A stretch of 64,000 nucleotides of DNA from Curtobacterium sp. SGAir0471 (GTDB lineage Bacteria > Actinomycetota > Actinomycetes > Actinomycetales > Microbacteriaceae), in NCBI RefSeq assembly GCF_005490985.1, contig NZ_CP027869.1:1488001-1552000 (forward strand), written 5' to 3'. The notes beneath the pieces are model-generated. The model saw only the letters and a program-made list of their open reading frames with translations. It was not told the origin of the DNA and made no database searches. Both the position numbers and the translations under genes were made by a program. Of this stretch, positions 15,638-23,896 are shown piece after piece; within the stretch, counting starts at the first letter, position 1; each line of letters starts with the position of its first letter.

Positions 15638-15889
15638 GTGACGACACACCGTGTGACCGCTCCCGAGCCGCCGGCCGACGGCTCGGAGCCGAAGGGCCCG
15701 GTCTCGTACTTCCCGAGCATCGAGAAGACGTACGGGCGTCCGGTCCAGGACTGGCTCGACCTCGTCGCGGAGCAGCTCGACGGACACCGGCACATGGAGG
15801 TCGTGGCCTGGCTCAAGAACGAGCACGGGTTCGGGCACGGACACGCGAACGCCCTGGTCGGGTACGTCCGGAACGCGCTCGACGCCTGA
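15638..15889 (+). CDS. DUF4287 domain-containing protein
   Basis: 83 aa, GTG start seven bases after TAACCT (leaderless type). The motif SYFPSIEKTYGRPVQDWLD, followed by HMEVVAWLKNEHGFGHGHANALVGY, is the DUF4287 signature, a helical domain of unknown function, found alone or fused to DUF5655 modules. It is soluble, with no signal peptide. Confidence 0.88.
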   Translation: MTTHRVTAPEPPADGSEPKGPVSYFPSIEKTYGRPVQDWLDLVAEQLDGHRHMEVVAWLKNEHGFGHGHANALVGYVRNALDA

Positions 15890-15969
15890 CACGCGGCACC
15901 GGTCCCGACCCGCGGCGCCTGGTCCCCCGCACGGGTGCGGGTGTCGGAGGTGCTCCCTACGGTGGCACC

Positions 15970-16980
15970 GTGGTCGAACCGGTGGACGCGTGGTGGCGGC
16001 GGCGACAGTGGTCGCGCGGGGTCGCCGTGCCGTACGCCGTCGGCGAGTTCCGGGCGGCGTGGGCGTCCTGGCCGGTCCTCGTGCGGCAGTACCACCCGGA
16101 GTGGAACCACGGCGTGGTGCTCACGCAGGTCCCGCCCGCGGCGGAGGTCCTGTTGACCTGGGAGTGCGACGTCGGACACGTCTTCGTCGCGACTCCGGCC
16201 GAGCAGCGTTCCCGCCCCGGTCGGGAACGCCGCAGGTCGGTCTGGTGCCCCGAGTGCCACCTGCAGGCGACCCCGCAGCGGTGGCCGGTGCTCCCCGCGG
16301 ACTGGCCGGCGGCGGTCCCGCCCCCGCAGCGGGCCGAGCGGGTCCGCGGTCGGCAGACGCTCCCCGCCGCCCCGGCTCGCGGTCCCGTGCCGGCACCGAG
16401 TGCGGTACCGACGCAGCTGCCGAGCGGCGCGGTCGCGTCGTCCCGGTCCGGTCCACGGTCCCCGGGTCGCCCGGGCCGGACCGGTGGCATGCGCTCGGCA
16501 CGACCGGTCCCGCGGTCGGTCTGCCCGAAGACGCCGCGGCTGCCGTCCGGTGACTCCTTCACGAGCGTGTGTGCCCCTGCTCCGGCCTCGGCGGTCGAGG
16601 CCGACCTCCGACAGGCACTGCGGGACCGCTTCGCCTTCACGTTCGACCACACCGCGATCCGGCTCGACCGCCCGTTCTTCGACCACGTCGAGGCATGGCC
16701 GGACATCGTGCTCCCCGAGCTCCGCGTCGCGATCGAGTACGACAGCACCGGACGCCACGGACTCGAGCACGTCGGGCCGCGGCAGGAGACGGACCGTCGG
16801 AAGGACCGGGCCGTCCGCGCGGTGGGGTGGGAGGTCGTGCGGATCCGTACCGGTCGCCTGCCCGCGCTCGGACCGTACGACCTCGAGGTGTCCGGCATCT
16901 CCGGTCGGACCGTCGAGCGGCTCGTCGACACGCTGCGGGACCTCCGCGGGCCGCTGTTCGTCGACGCCTACGCGCGCTGA
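15970..16980 (+). CDS. Zinc-ribbon plus VSR/DUF559-like PD-(D/E)XK nuclease protein
   Basis: 336 aa, GTG start six bases after TACGGT. The N-terminal part holds a zinc-binding unit with C66, H70, C93 and C96 (TWECDVGHVFVATP, then SVWCPECH), like the treble-clef repeats of DUF4379-type proteins. A disordered Pro/Arg linker covers about 105-205. The C-terminal domain has EAWPDIVLPELRVAIEYD (Asp245, Glu256, Asp258), HGLEHVGPRQETDRRKDRA and GWEVVRIRTGRLP, which match the VSR-like endonuclease fold. Nuclease activity on DNA is inferred from the fold. It is convergent with the AraC gene at 16968-17936, overlapping by 13 bases. A defence or repair role is possible. Confidence 0.8.
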   Translation: MVEPVDAWWRRRQWSRGVAVPYAVGEFRAAWASWPVLVRQYHPEWNHGVVLTQVPPAAEVLLTWECDVGHVFVATPAEQRSRPGRERRRSVWCPECHLQATPQRWPVLPADWPAAVPPPQRAERVRGRQTLPAAPARGPVPAPSAVPTQLPSGAVASSRSGPRSPGRPGRTGGMRSARPVPRSVCPKTPRLPSGDSFTSVCAPAPASAVEADLRQALRDRFAFTFDHTAIRLDRPFFDHVEAWPDIVLPELRVAIEYDSTGRHGLEHVGPRQETDRRKDRAVRAVGWEVVRIRTGRLPALGPYDLEVSGISGRTVERLVDTLRDLRGPLFVDAYAR

Positions 16981-17936
16981 CGGCCGGACCGGCGCAGGGT
17001 CTCCCGCGGGTACTCCCCGTGGCGCTGCTGGTACGTCGCGGAGAACCGGCCCGCGTGCGCGAAGCCCCACTCGCGCGCGACGTCGGCGATGTTCGTCGTG
17101 GCGGGGTCGCCGGCGAGCAGCGCGTCCCGGACCCGGTCGAGCCGGACCTGCCGGATGTAGGCGTTCGGCGACAGCTCGAAGGTCCGTTGGAAGGCGGTCT
17201 GCAGGGCACGGAGGCTGAGCGAGGCGACACGCGCCAGGTCGGTGCTCGTGATCGGGAGGTGCGCGTGCTCGTGCACGTACTCGACGGCCCGACGGACGTG
17301 CGCGTTGCGGGGGAGCAGGAGCTCGTCGGGGAGCGACGAGCTCACGACCGGGTAGAGCTCCAGCAGCGCGAGCGCCCCGAGCCGCCCCATCTCGGCCTGC
17401 AGCAGCGGGGAGGCACGGCGGTCGAGGACCGTGTGCGAGATCAGCTGCACGCTGCTGCGCCACACCGTGAGTGCGCGGTCGTCGGGACGGACGGTGTGGT
17501 CCAGCACGAGCTGACCGGGGGCCGTGCCGCGTTCGCCGGCGACCTCCTCGAGCGCAGCGCGGTTCACCTGGACGATGCGCTGCTCGTAGTCGTCGTACGA
17601 GAAGGCGGCACCCTGCTGCGGCCAGAGCTGGGGGCGACCGGGCTCCATGACGATCCGGTCGTCGCCGGCGCCGACCGTCGCCGATCCGCGCTTCGTCCAC
17701 TGGACGACGAAGTCCTCGGACGGGGTCATCACGCCCTCGAGGTGGCCGTCGAACCGGATCGCGCGGATCGACATCGCGGCGTCCCCCACCGCGGAGTAGC
17801 GGAAGGCGAACGGCTGCCCGGTCGCGTCGGCGCTCCACTCGTTCCCGGCGTAGGCGGTGGCGAGGAAGTCGCGGGCTTCGTCGAGGTCGGTGCTCTGCGT
17901 CTCGACGTCGATGCGGGGCGGCGGTGTCGGGTTCAT
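16968..17936 (-). CDS. AraC-family transcriptional regulator
   Basis: 322 aa, ATG at 17936. The N-terminal effector-binding domain contains FRYSAVGDAAMSIRAIRFDG and HLEGVMTPSEDFVVQWTKRG, the same block order as its paralogues in this window. The C-terminal double HTH is in YVHEHAHLPITSTDLARVA, SLRALQTAFQRTFELSPNAY and VAREWGFAHAGRFSATYQQR, ending GEYPRETLRRSG. It is divergent from the small genes at 18177. Confidence 0.9.
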   Translation of the reverse strand: MNPTPPPRIDVETQSTDLDEARDFLATAYAGNEWSADATGQPFAFRYSAVGDAAMSIRAIRFDGHLEGVMTPSEDFVVQWTKRGSATVGAGDDRIVMEPGRPQLWPQQGAAFSYDDYEQRIVQVNRAALEEVAGERGTAPGQLVLDHTVRPDDRALTVWRSSVQLISHTVLDRRASPLLQAEMGRLGALALLELYPVVSSSLPDELLLPRNAHVRRAVEYVHEHAHLPITSTDLARVASLSLRALQTAFQRTFELSPNAYIRQVRLDRVRDALLAGDPATTNIADVAREWGFAHAGRFSATYQQRHGEYPRETLRRSGRQRA

Positions 17937-18176
17937 GGGTCCCGTGCATTCTGTCCGTGCGACGCGGTGTTGTCCGGACAGGCGTGTCCCCGGTCCGGGG
18001 GGTGGACGGCCCGTTCCGCGCGGAGCGGATGTCCACCGATCGTCGCCCGGACCGGCGTGGACGTCCGCGAATCGTCGTCGTCCGCCGATCGGCGTCCAGG
18101 GCGCCTCGCCGTCTCCTAGCGTCCTGGGTGGAGGAGTGCCGGAACCGCCGGCCCCGCAGACCCGAGGACGAGGACC

Positions 18177-18401
18177 GTGACCATCACCGCCGCCGAAGTG
18201 CACACCGGACCGAGGACCGCCCGCGACGCCGTCTCGTCGGCCGCGCGACGACGAGCAGCCGGAGCGGGCGCCGACCCGGTGTTCTCCGAGGTCCGCGGAG
18301 CCCGTCGTCTGCACGGCCTGCAGGTCGCCGCGGTGACGACCGGGCTGGTGTCGGTCACCGTCGCCGTCTCCGCCGCGATCGTGCTCGGACTCTCCGCATG
18401 A
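18177..18401 (+). CDS. Small single-pass membrane protein
   Basis: 74 aa, GTG start after GAGGACGAGGACC. The first 45 residues are basic and alanine-rich. A membrane helix follows at about 48-71 (LQVAAVTTGLVSVTVAVSAA). The stop overlaps the ATG of the next small gene (ATGA), so the two are coupled. No family is recognised. Confidence 0.6.
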   Translation: MTITAAEVHTGPRTARDAVSSAARRRAAGAGADPVFSEVRGARRLHGLQVAAVTTGLVSVTVAVSAAIVLGLSA

Positions 18402-18601
18402 GCATCCCGCGCAACGAGCTCGGCATCCGCGGCTCCCGGCTGTCGCGCGGGACCCGCGCGCTGCCCGGTGCGGACCGCTCCGTGGCCGACACCCTGCTGC
18501 CGGTGCGCCGGTCAGCCGCGGCGGATGCCCCGACCCAGCCGATCGACATGCGCGCCCTGCTCGCGGAGGCGCTCGACGCGCCGAGCGTCTCCGCTCGCTA
18601 G
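18398..18601 (+). CDS. Small hypothetical protein coupled to the preceding membrane protein
   Basis: 67 aa, ATG overlapping the upstream stop. It is basic and polar, without a membrane segment (NELGIRGSRLSRGTRALPGA, IDMRALLAEALDAPS). I do not recognise it; its case rests on the exact ATGA overlap and uniform codon usage. Confidence 0.55.
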   Translation: MSIPRNELGIRGSRLSRGTRALPGADRSVADTLLPVRRSAAADAPTQPIDMRALLAEALDAPSVSAR

Positions 18602-18629
18602 GCTCGCGGAACCGACCACCGGGAAGCCC

Positions 18630-19226
18630 ATGACCCTCCTCACCCTCACCCCCTCCACCCGCGAGACCGCCGCGCAGCGCAGGGCGTCGACCGCCGCGGA
18701 CACGCTCTTCACCCGGCACGGCGTGACACCCGTGACGATGGACGACATCGCGGTCGAGGCCGGGCTCGCCCTCGACGAGCTCACCGCGGCCTACCCGTCG
18801 AAGCGTGCGCTCGTGGTCGCCGTGCTGCAGCGGTGGCACGGCGCCTGGCGTCGGGCACTCGACGGCATCGCCCGCGCATCCGACGACCCGCGGGACGAGG
18901 TCCTCGGTGTCTTCGGGTACCTCGAGCAGTGCTTCGCGGACGAGGGGTGGCGCGGCTGCGCGTTCATCAACGGCCACGCCGAGCTCGGGCGGACCGACCC
19001 GGCGATCGCCGAGCTCGCGCAGGCGCACTTCGCCGACGTCGAGGCGCACCTGACGCAGCTGTGCGCGCGCGCCGGGGTGCCGTCGCACGTGGCGCAGGCG
19101 CTGTCGTTGCTCGTCGAGGGAGCCCGGGTCGAGTCGGCCGTGCAACGGTCAGCGCAGCCCGCTCGTGCCGCCCGCCTCGGCGCGGCGATGCTGCTGTCCG
19201 TCTACGAGGCGCACCCCGCTGCCTGA
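18630..19226 (+). CDS. TetR-family transcriptional regulator
   Basis: 198 aa, ATG start. The N-terminal HTH reads RRASTAADTLFTRHGVTPVT, then MDDIAVEAGLALDELTAAYPSKRALV. The ligand domain is helical, with GCAFINGHAELGRTDPA, a pattern of the AcrR-like group in which a Cys/Asn pair follows the fourth helix. TAGGCT at about 18599 may be its -10 box. It probably controls the hydrolase/GMC pair that starts 74 bases downstream. Confidence 0.88.
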   Translation: MTLLTLTPSTRETAAQRRASTAADTLFTRHGVTPVTMDDIAVEAGLALDELTAAYPSKRALVVAVLQRWHGAWRRALDGIARASDDPRDEVLGVFGYLEQCFADEGWRGCAFINGHAELGRTDPAIAELAQAHFADVEAHLTQLCARAGVPSHVAQALSLLVEGARVESAVQRSAQPARAARLGAAMLLSVYEAHPAA

Positions 19227-19299
19227 CGCCGTCCGGAGGGGTACGAGCCCGGGGTACAGGAGCCTGTGTCCAGCGCGATCCGGACGGTAGGAACGAAGG

Positions 19300-20637
19300 A
19301 TGACAGCGACCGCCTTCTGCCTGCACGCGCTGGGCTCGAGCGCCGAGGAGTTCGCCCTCCTCCGCTCCGAGCTCGCCGGCACCCTCGACCTCGTCGGGAT
19401 CGACCTGCCCGGGTTCGGCCGGAGCCCGGCGTCCGGCGGCACGACGGTCGAGGAGATGGCCGTGCTGGTCGAGCGGGCGATCGGCGCGAGCGGTGCCACC
19501 GAGTGGGCGATCGTCGGCCACTCGATGGGCGGCAAGGTCGCGACCGTCGTCGCCGACCGCACCGTCTCCGGCGCGAACGGCCTGTTCGGACTGCGCGCCG
19601 TCGTGCTCCTGGCCGCCTCGCCCCTGGCGCCCGAGCCGATGGACGAGAGCCGTCGTGCGTCGATGCTCTCCTGGGCTGCGGACGGTCCGATCGAGCCGCA
19701 CCACGCGGCAGCGTTCGTCGACGCGAACACCGCAGCCGTCCTGCCGCCCGCCCGCCACGAGCAGGCCGTGCAGGACGTGCAGCGCACCGACCCGCGGGCC
19801 TGGCGTGACTGGCTGCTCCGCGGCAGCCGCGAGGACTGGTCGACGACGGCCGAGCCGAACCCGGTCCCGACGCTCGTGCTCGCCGGTGCCGAGGACGGCG
19901 ACCTGGCCGCGGACGCGCAGCGTCGCCTGACCATGCCGCACTGGCCGGCCGCCGAACTGCACGAGGTCGCCGGCGCCGCGCACCTGCTGCCGTGGGAGCG
20001 CCCGGTGGAGGTCGCCGCGCTCGTCGGGGACTTCTGGACCCGCCGGATCGCACACGGCCCGGTGGTCCCCGCCGACCAGGCGCGGGTCATCGCCTCGCCG
20101 CGCGTGAGCGCCAGGACCCGCGGGGTGCTGGCCGTCCGCGCGCTGCCCGACGACCCCGCCGCGACCCCGGACGCCCTGACGCCGCGACAGCTCGACGTGC
20201 TCCGGGCCGTCGCGCGCATCGTCGTGCCGCAGCCGGGCGAGGGCGAGGTGGACCTCGCGCTCCGGACGGACCGCCAGCTCGCGGCGGGGCAGGGTGACGG
20301 GTGGCGGCCGGACGGCATGCCGACCGACGTCGACGCCTACCGCGGCGCACTCGACGTGCTCGCGGCGGTGTCCGCCGACGACCTGGCCGCAGCGCTCGAG
20401 GACGTCGCAGCCGGCCGGTACCGGTCGGACGGCGCGCTCGACGCCGAGCAGCTCCGCATCTGGTTCGAGGACGCGAGCGTGGACCTGGTGAAGCAGTGGC
20501 TCGCCCACCCCGCGACCATGTCCGAGATCGACTACGACGGCTTCGCCAACGGCGGCGACGGCGTCCGGAAGCAGGGCTTCCAGCTGCTCGGAGCCGGGCA
20601 GCGGGAAGCGTGGGAACCCGAGGGAGCAGGACGATGA
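19300..20637 (+). CDS. Fusion of alpha/beta hydrolase and gluconate 2-dehydrogenase subunit 3-like domain
   Basis: 445 aa. Residues 1-255 are an alpha/beta hydrolase: HALGSSAEEF (oxyanion region), nucleophile elbow VGHSMGGKV (Ser75), acid in LVLAGAEDGDLA and His in GAAHLLPWERP. A short linker leads to residues ~270-445: LTPRQLDVLRAVARIVVPQPG, VDAYRGALDVLAAVSADDL, WFEDASVDLVKQWLAHP, YDGFANGGDGVRKQGFQLLG. That second part is the small-subunit fold of membrane gluconate/2-keto acid dehydrogenases, the usual partner of GMC flavoproteins. The Tat signal normally present on this subunit is missing. The stop overlaps the ATG of the GMC gene. I infer a cytoplasmic complex that couples ester or lactone hydrolysis to oxidation. 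Confidence 0.85.
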   Translation: MTATAFCLHALGSSAEEFALLRSELAGTLDLVGIDLPGFGRSPASGGTTVEEMAVLVERAIGASGATEWAIVGHSMGGKVATVVADRTVSGANGLFGLRAVVLLAASPLAPEPMDESRRASMLSWAADGPIEPHHAAAFVDANTAAVLPPARHEQAVQDVQRTDPRAWRDWLLRGSREDWSTTAEPNPVPTLVLAGAEDGDLAADAQRRLTMPHWPAAELHEVAGAAHLLPWERPVEVAALVGDFWTRRIAHGPVVPADQARVIASPRVSARTRGVLAVRALPDDPAATPDALTPRQLDVLRAVARIVVPQPGEGEVDLALRTDRQLAAGQGDGWRPDGMPTDVDAYRGALDVLAAVSADDLAAALEDVAAGRYRSDGALDAEQLRIWFEDASVDLVKQWLAHPATMSEIDYDGFANGGDGVRKQGFQLLGAGQREAWEPEGAGR

Positions 20638-22223
20638 GACTCGACGCACAGCGCCACCACCAGGACGACGAGGTCGTCGACGTCGTCGTCGTCGGGACGG
20701 GCGCGGGCGGCGCACCGCTGACCGCCCGGCTCGCCCGCGAGGGCCTGACCGTGGTCGCCTTCGAGGCCGGCCGGAACACCGAGCCCGGCGACCACACCCC
20801 GGACGAGGTCGAGGCACCGGCGGACATCAACTGGATGGACGAGCGGATCAGCGGGGGAGCCGCGCCGACGGCCTTCGGTCCGAACAACAGCGGCACGGGC
20901 GTCGGCGGGTCGACCCTGCACTGGGGCGCGTTCACCCCGCGTCCGAGCACGCACGACCTGCGCCTGCGCACCGAGAGCGGACAGGGCGAGGACTGGCCGG
21001 TCGACCACGCCGAGCTCACCGCGTACATCGAGCGCGTCGAGCACGAGGTGGGCGTCGCGGGCCCGGAGCACTACCCGTGGGACCCGGACCGCCGCTACCG
21101 GATGGGACCGCCGGCGCGGAACGCCTCGTCGGACATGATGATGCGCGGGACCGCGGCGCTCGGGATCACGGCGACGGACGCTCCGGTCGCGCTGACGACC
21201 GAGGACCGGGTGCAGGAGCACCACGGTCTGCGCCAGGCCTGCGTGTCCTGCGGTTCGTGCCACCAGGGCTGCCGCAACGGCTCGAAGGTGTCGATGGACA
21301 CCACGTACCTGCCCGCAGCCGTCGCGTTCGGTGCCGAGATCCGTCCGGACTCCTTCGTGCACGGCATCGAGCTCGACGCCGACGGCCGGGTGTGCGCCGT
21401 GCTCTACACGCGCGACGGCCGGGAGCGTCGGCAGCGGTGCCGCTCCCTCGTGCTGGCCGCCGGCGGGGTGGAGACGCCGCGCCTGCTCCTGCACACCGGC
21501 CTGGCGAACAGCAGCGGCCAGGTCGGTCGCAACTTCACCGCGCACGGAGCGACCCAGGTGTGGGCGACCTTCGACGAGTCGATGCGCTCGTACCGCGGCT
21601 ACCCGTCGTCGATCATCACCGAGGACTTCGTCCGACCGACCGACGCGGACTTCGCGGGCGGCTACCTGATCCAGAGCCTCGGCGTCCAGCCGCTGACCTT
21701 CGCGACCACGCTGGTGCGGGGCGGGGGGCTCCGGGGCGCCGAGCTCGTGAAGGCGATGCGGGACTACCCGCGGATGGCCGGGGTCGGCATCAACGCCGAG
21801 TGCCTGCCGTACGACGACAACCGGCTGGTGCTCTCCGACGACCTCGACGAGCACGGGGTGCCCCGTGCCCGCGTGACCTTCTCGCCGGGGTCGAACGAGG
21901 ACGCCATCCGCGCCCACGCGGTCCGCACGATGACGGCGATCGTCGAGGCGGCCGGCGGCACCGACGTGCGGGTCCTCGAGCGGACCGCGCACACGATCGG
22001 CACCGCCCGGATGGGCTCCGACGCCGGGTCGTCGGTCGTCGACCCCGCGGGTCGGTCGTGGGACGTGCCGAACCTGTGGGTGTGCGACAACTCGGTGTTC
22101 CCGAGCGCCGTCATCGCGAACCCCGCGCTCACGATCATGGCGCTGTCGCTGCGCACCGCCGACCGGTTCCTGCGCGACGACCCGGCGGCAGACCGGCAGC
22201 GCGCCACCGCGGCGGCGGCCTGA
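20634..22223 (+). CDS. GMC-family flavoprotein oxidoreductase (gluconate dehydrogenase large-subunit type)
   Basis: 529 aa, ATG overlapping the upstream stop. FAD motif VVVVGTGAGGAPLTARLARE (about residues 17-36); GVGGSTLHWGAF is the second flavin loop; CVSCGSCHQGCRNGSKVSMD is the cysteine-rich segment common to the gluconate 2-dehydrogenase/sorbitol branch; the C-terminal block LWVCDNSVFPSAVIANPALT carries the catalytic Asn/His region. There is no signal peptide. The expected small subunit is fused to the hydrolase encoded just upstream. No cytochrome c gene is next door, so the electron acceptor is unclear. Confidence 0.88.
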   Translation: MRLDAQRHHQDDEVVDVVVVGTGAGGAPLTARLAREGLTVVAFEAGRNTEPGDHTPDEVEAPADINWMDERISGGAAPTAFGPNNSGTGVGGSTLHWGAFTPRPSTHDLRLRTESGQGEDWPVDHAELTAYIERVEHEVGVAGPEHYPWDPDRRYRMGPPARNASSDMMMRGTAALGITATDAPVALTTEDRVQEHHGLRQACVSCGSCHQGCRNGSKVSMDTTYLPAAVAFGAEIRPDSFVHGIELDADGRVCAVLYTRDGRERRQRCRSLVLAAGGVETPRLLLHTGLANSSGQVGRNFTAHGATQVWATFDESMRSYRGYPSSIITEDFVRPTDADFAGGYLIQSLGVQPLTFATTLVRGGGLRGAELVKAMRDYPRMAGVGINAECLPYDDNRLVLSDDLDEHGVPRARVTFSPGSNEDAIRAHAVRTMTAIVEAAGGTDVRVLERTAHTIGTARMGSDAGSSVVDPAGRSWDVPNLWVCDNSVFPSAVIANPALTIMALSLRTADRFLRDDPAADRQRATAAAA

Positions 22224-22329
22224 CGACCACCGTGGCGCCCTGACGTGCACCATCGCGGTCTGAGGGGAGCGGTGCTGCGCGCACCCCGCACCCGTGCTGC
22301 GCCAGCGTCTCGCCGGCGCGGCACGGCCC

Positions 22330-22935
22330 TCACCCGCGGAGCGCCAGTGCCTCGCTCGTCCACCGGGCGTGCAGCGTCCAGGGGTCGCCCACCCCGGCCG
22401 CGACCCGCGCGACGTGGTCGAGCAGCGCGGGCGTCGTCCGGAACCACTCCGTCCCGGGGAACCGGTCGTCGGCGAACGCCGTGTGCCGCCGTCGCTCGAG
22501 GTGCCGGTCGCCGCGCTCGAGCGCCAGGAGCTCCTGGTGCGGCACCGCCGCGAGGCGCTGCCGCGGGTTCGCGGTCGTCCCGATCTTCACCCGGTCACCG
22601 AAGTCGTCCCGCTGCCGCAGGTAGTAGACGACGTCGACGCGCGGCGGGGGCAGCTCGCCGTCCGGGACGTCGCCCCACGGCCACTCGCACGTGCCGCAGA
22701 GCACGGCGCTCGGCCAGCGCACGCCGACCCGCGAGCCGCACACCGGGCAGGGCCCCGGCAGGGCGTCCTCGGTGCCGACGTGCTCGGCCGCCGCGTCGGC
22801 GACCAGGGTCACGTGTCCGCCGCAGAGCGGCAGGACGGCGGCGAAGCCGTCGGCGCACGGCGCGTCGCAACCGGGGACGCAGCACGTGGGGACGGCGGGA
22901 GGGGTGACCACCCGTCGGACGCTAGCGCGCGCCAC
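22330..22935 (-). CDS. GIY-YIG (T5orf172/MUG113-type) nuclease-domain protein with zinc-binding N-terminus
   Basis: 201 aa, ATG at 22935. The N-terminal half has CCVPGCDAPC, LCGGH, CPVCGSRVGV and CGTCEWPWGD, probably two zinc sites. The C-terminal half is the GIY-YIG-like domain: VDVVYYLRQRDDFGDRVKIG, TTANPRQRLAAVP, LERRRHTAFADDRFPGTEWF. The RR-H-F and E-W-F positions match the T5orf172 family. Such domains occur in phage and accessory genes. DNA cleavage is inferred only. Confidence 0.82.
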   Translation of the reverse strand: MARASVRRVVTPPAVPTCCVPGCDAPCADGFAAVLPLCGGHVTLVADAAAEHVGTEDALPGPCPVCGSRVGVRWPSAVLCGTCEWPWGDVPDGELPPPRVDVVYYLRQRDDFGDRVKIGTTANPRQRLAAVPHQELLALERGDRHLERRRHTAFADDRFPGTEWFRTTPALLDHVARVAAGVGDPWTLHARWTSEALALRG

Positions 22936-22998
22936 CGACGTGCCCCGGGCCTCCAGGCCGAGCCGCGGACCACGCCGCCACGGACCGGGCCCTGTCGC

Positions 22999-23838
22999 TC
23001 AGTCCGCGAAGATCACGCCGACGGGCTCGCGCTTCTCCTCCTGGAACCGGTCCTCGGCGCGGCCGAGCGCCCAGTAGGCCGACAGCGACATCTCCGCCTT
23101 CTCGAGGCCCCACTCGTCCTGCAGCAGCCGGCGGAGCGCCTTGACCGCGGTCCGCTCGCCGTGCGCGAAGACCTGCACCGGCCGGGAGGCACGGGGCAGT
23201 CCGCGAGCGGCCTCCACCAGCAGCGTGCCCGGCTCGGCGCCGGTGGCGTCGCGGTGCAGCCACCGCAGGTCGACACCGACCGGGTGGTCGAGCGGCTGCT
23301 CGTCGGCCGCGCCGCCGACCTCGACGAGCGCGACGCCGCGGGCGTCGGTCGGCATCGCGGCGAGGGCGGCGCCGATCGCGGGGAGCGCGCTGTCGTCGCC
23401 CAGCAGCACGTGCGTGATCGCCGGGTCCTGCGACGGGACGTACCCGCCACCGGGACCGGACAGCGCGAGCAGGTCACCGGGCTGCGCGGCGGCGGCCCAC
23501 GGTCCGGCGAGGCCCTGGTCGCCGTGGACGACGAAGTCGATCGCGATCGTGCCGGCGGCGTGGTCGACCGAGCGCACCGTGTAGGTGCGGCGCGCGGGTC
23601 GCTCGTGCTTCGGCAGGGTCTCGCGCAGTGCCTCGAGGTCGTAGGGCGGGGTCAGGCCGCTCGACGGCGGCGCGAGCAGGAGCTTCACGTACTTGTCGGT
23701 GGCGGCGAGCCGGTCCGGGTCGGCGCCGTCGACGAAGCCCCGGAAGGCCGGACCACCCAGGTGCACGCGCACCATGTGCGGGGTCAGGCGCTCCGTCCGC
23801 TCGACGACGAAGACGTGCTGGGTGCGCTTGGGGCTCAT
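22999..23838 (-). CDS. Siderophore-interacting protein (FAD-binding ferric-siderophore reductase family)
   Basis: 279 aa, ATG at 23838 with GAGGAAT just upstream. The FAD-binding barrel carries RTYTVRSVD and FVVHGDQGLAGPWAAAAQPG; LLLGDDSALPAIGAALAAMP is the nucleotide-binding loop; the C-terminus has VFAHGERTAVKALRR and LSAYWALGRAEDRFQEEKRE. These are typical ViuB/SIP features, an enzyme that reduces ferric siderophores to release iron. The gene is divergent from the heme-oxygenase homologue and shares the iron box at 23878-23896. Confidence 0.92.
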   Translation of the reverse strand: MSPKRTQHVFVVERTERLTPHMVRVHLGGPAFRGFVDGADPDRLAATDKYVKLLLAPPSSGLTPPYDLEALRETLPKHERPARRTYTVRSVDHAAGTIAIDFVVHGDQGLAGPWAAAAQPGDLLALSGPGGGYVPSQDPAITHVLLGDDSALPAIGAALAAMPTDARGVALVEVGGAADEQPLDHPVGVDLRWLHRDATGAEPGTLLVEAARGLPRASRPVQVFAHGERTAVKALRRLLQDEWGLEKAEMSLSAYWALGRAEDRFQEEKREPVGVIFAD

Positions 23839-23877
23839 CCTGGGATTCCTCTTCCGGTGCTCGACCTTGTCAGCTAC

Positions 23878-23896
23878 TGAGGTTAGCCTCACCTCA
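23878..23896. promoter_or_regulatory. Iron box (DtxR/IdeR-type operator) overlapping a leaderless start
   Basis: TGAGGTTAGCCTCACCTCA matches the known consensus TTAGGTTAGSCTAACCTAA at the central and inner positions and is nearly palindromic. It contains TAGCCT, the apparent -10 box of the rightward gene, six bases before its ATG (A23896 is the last operator base). Binding of Fe-loaded repressor would block both divergent iron genes. Confidence 0.85.
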
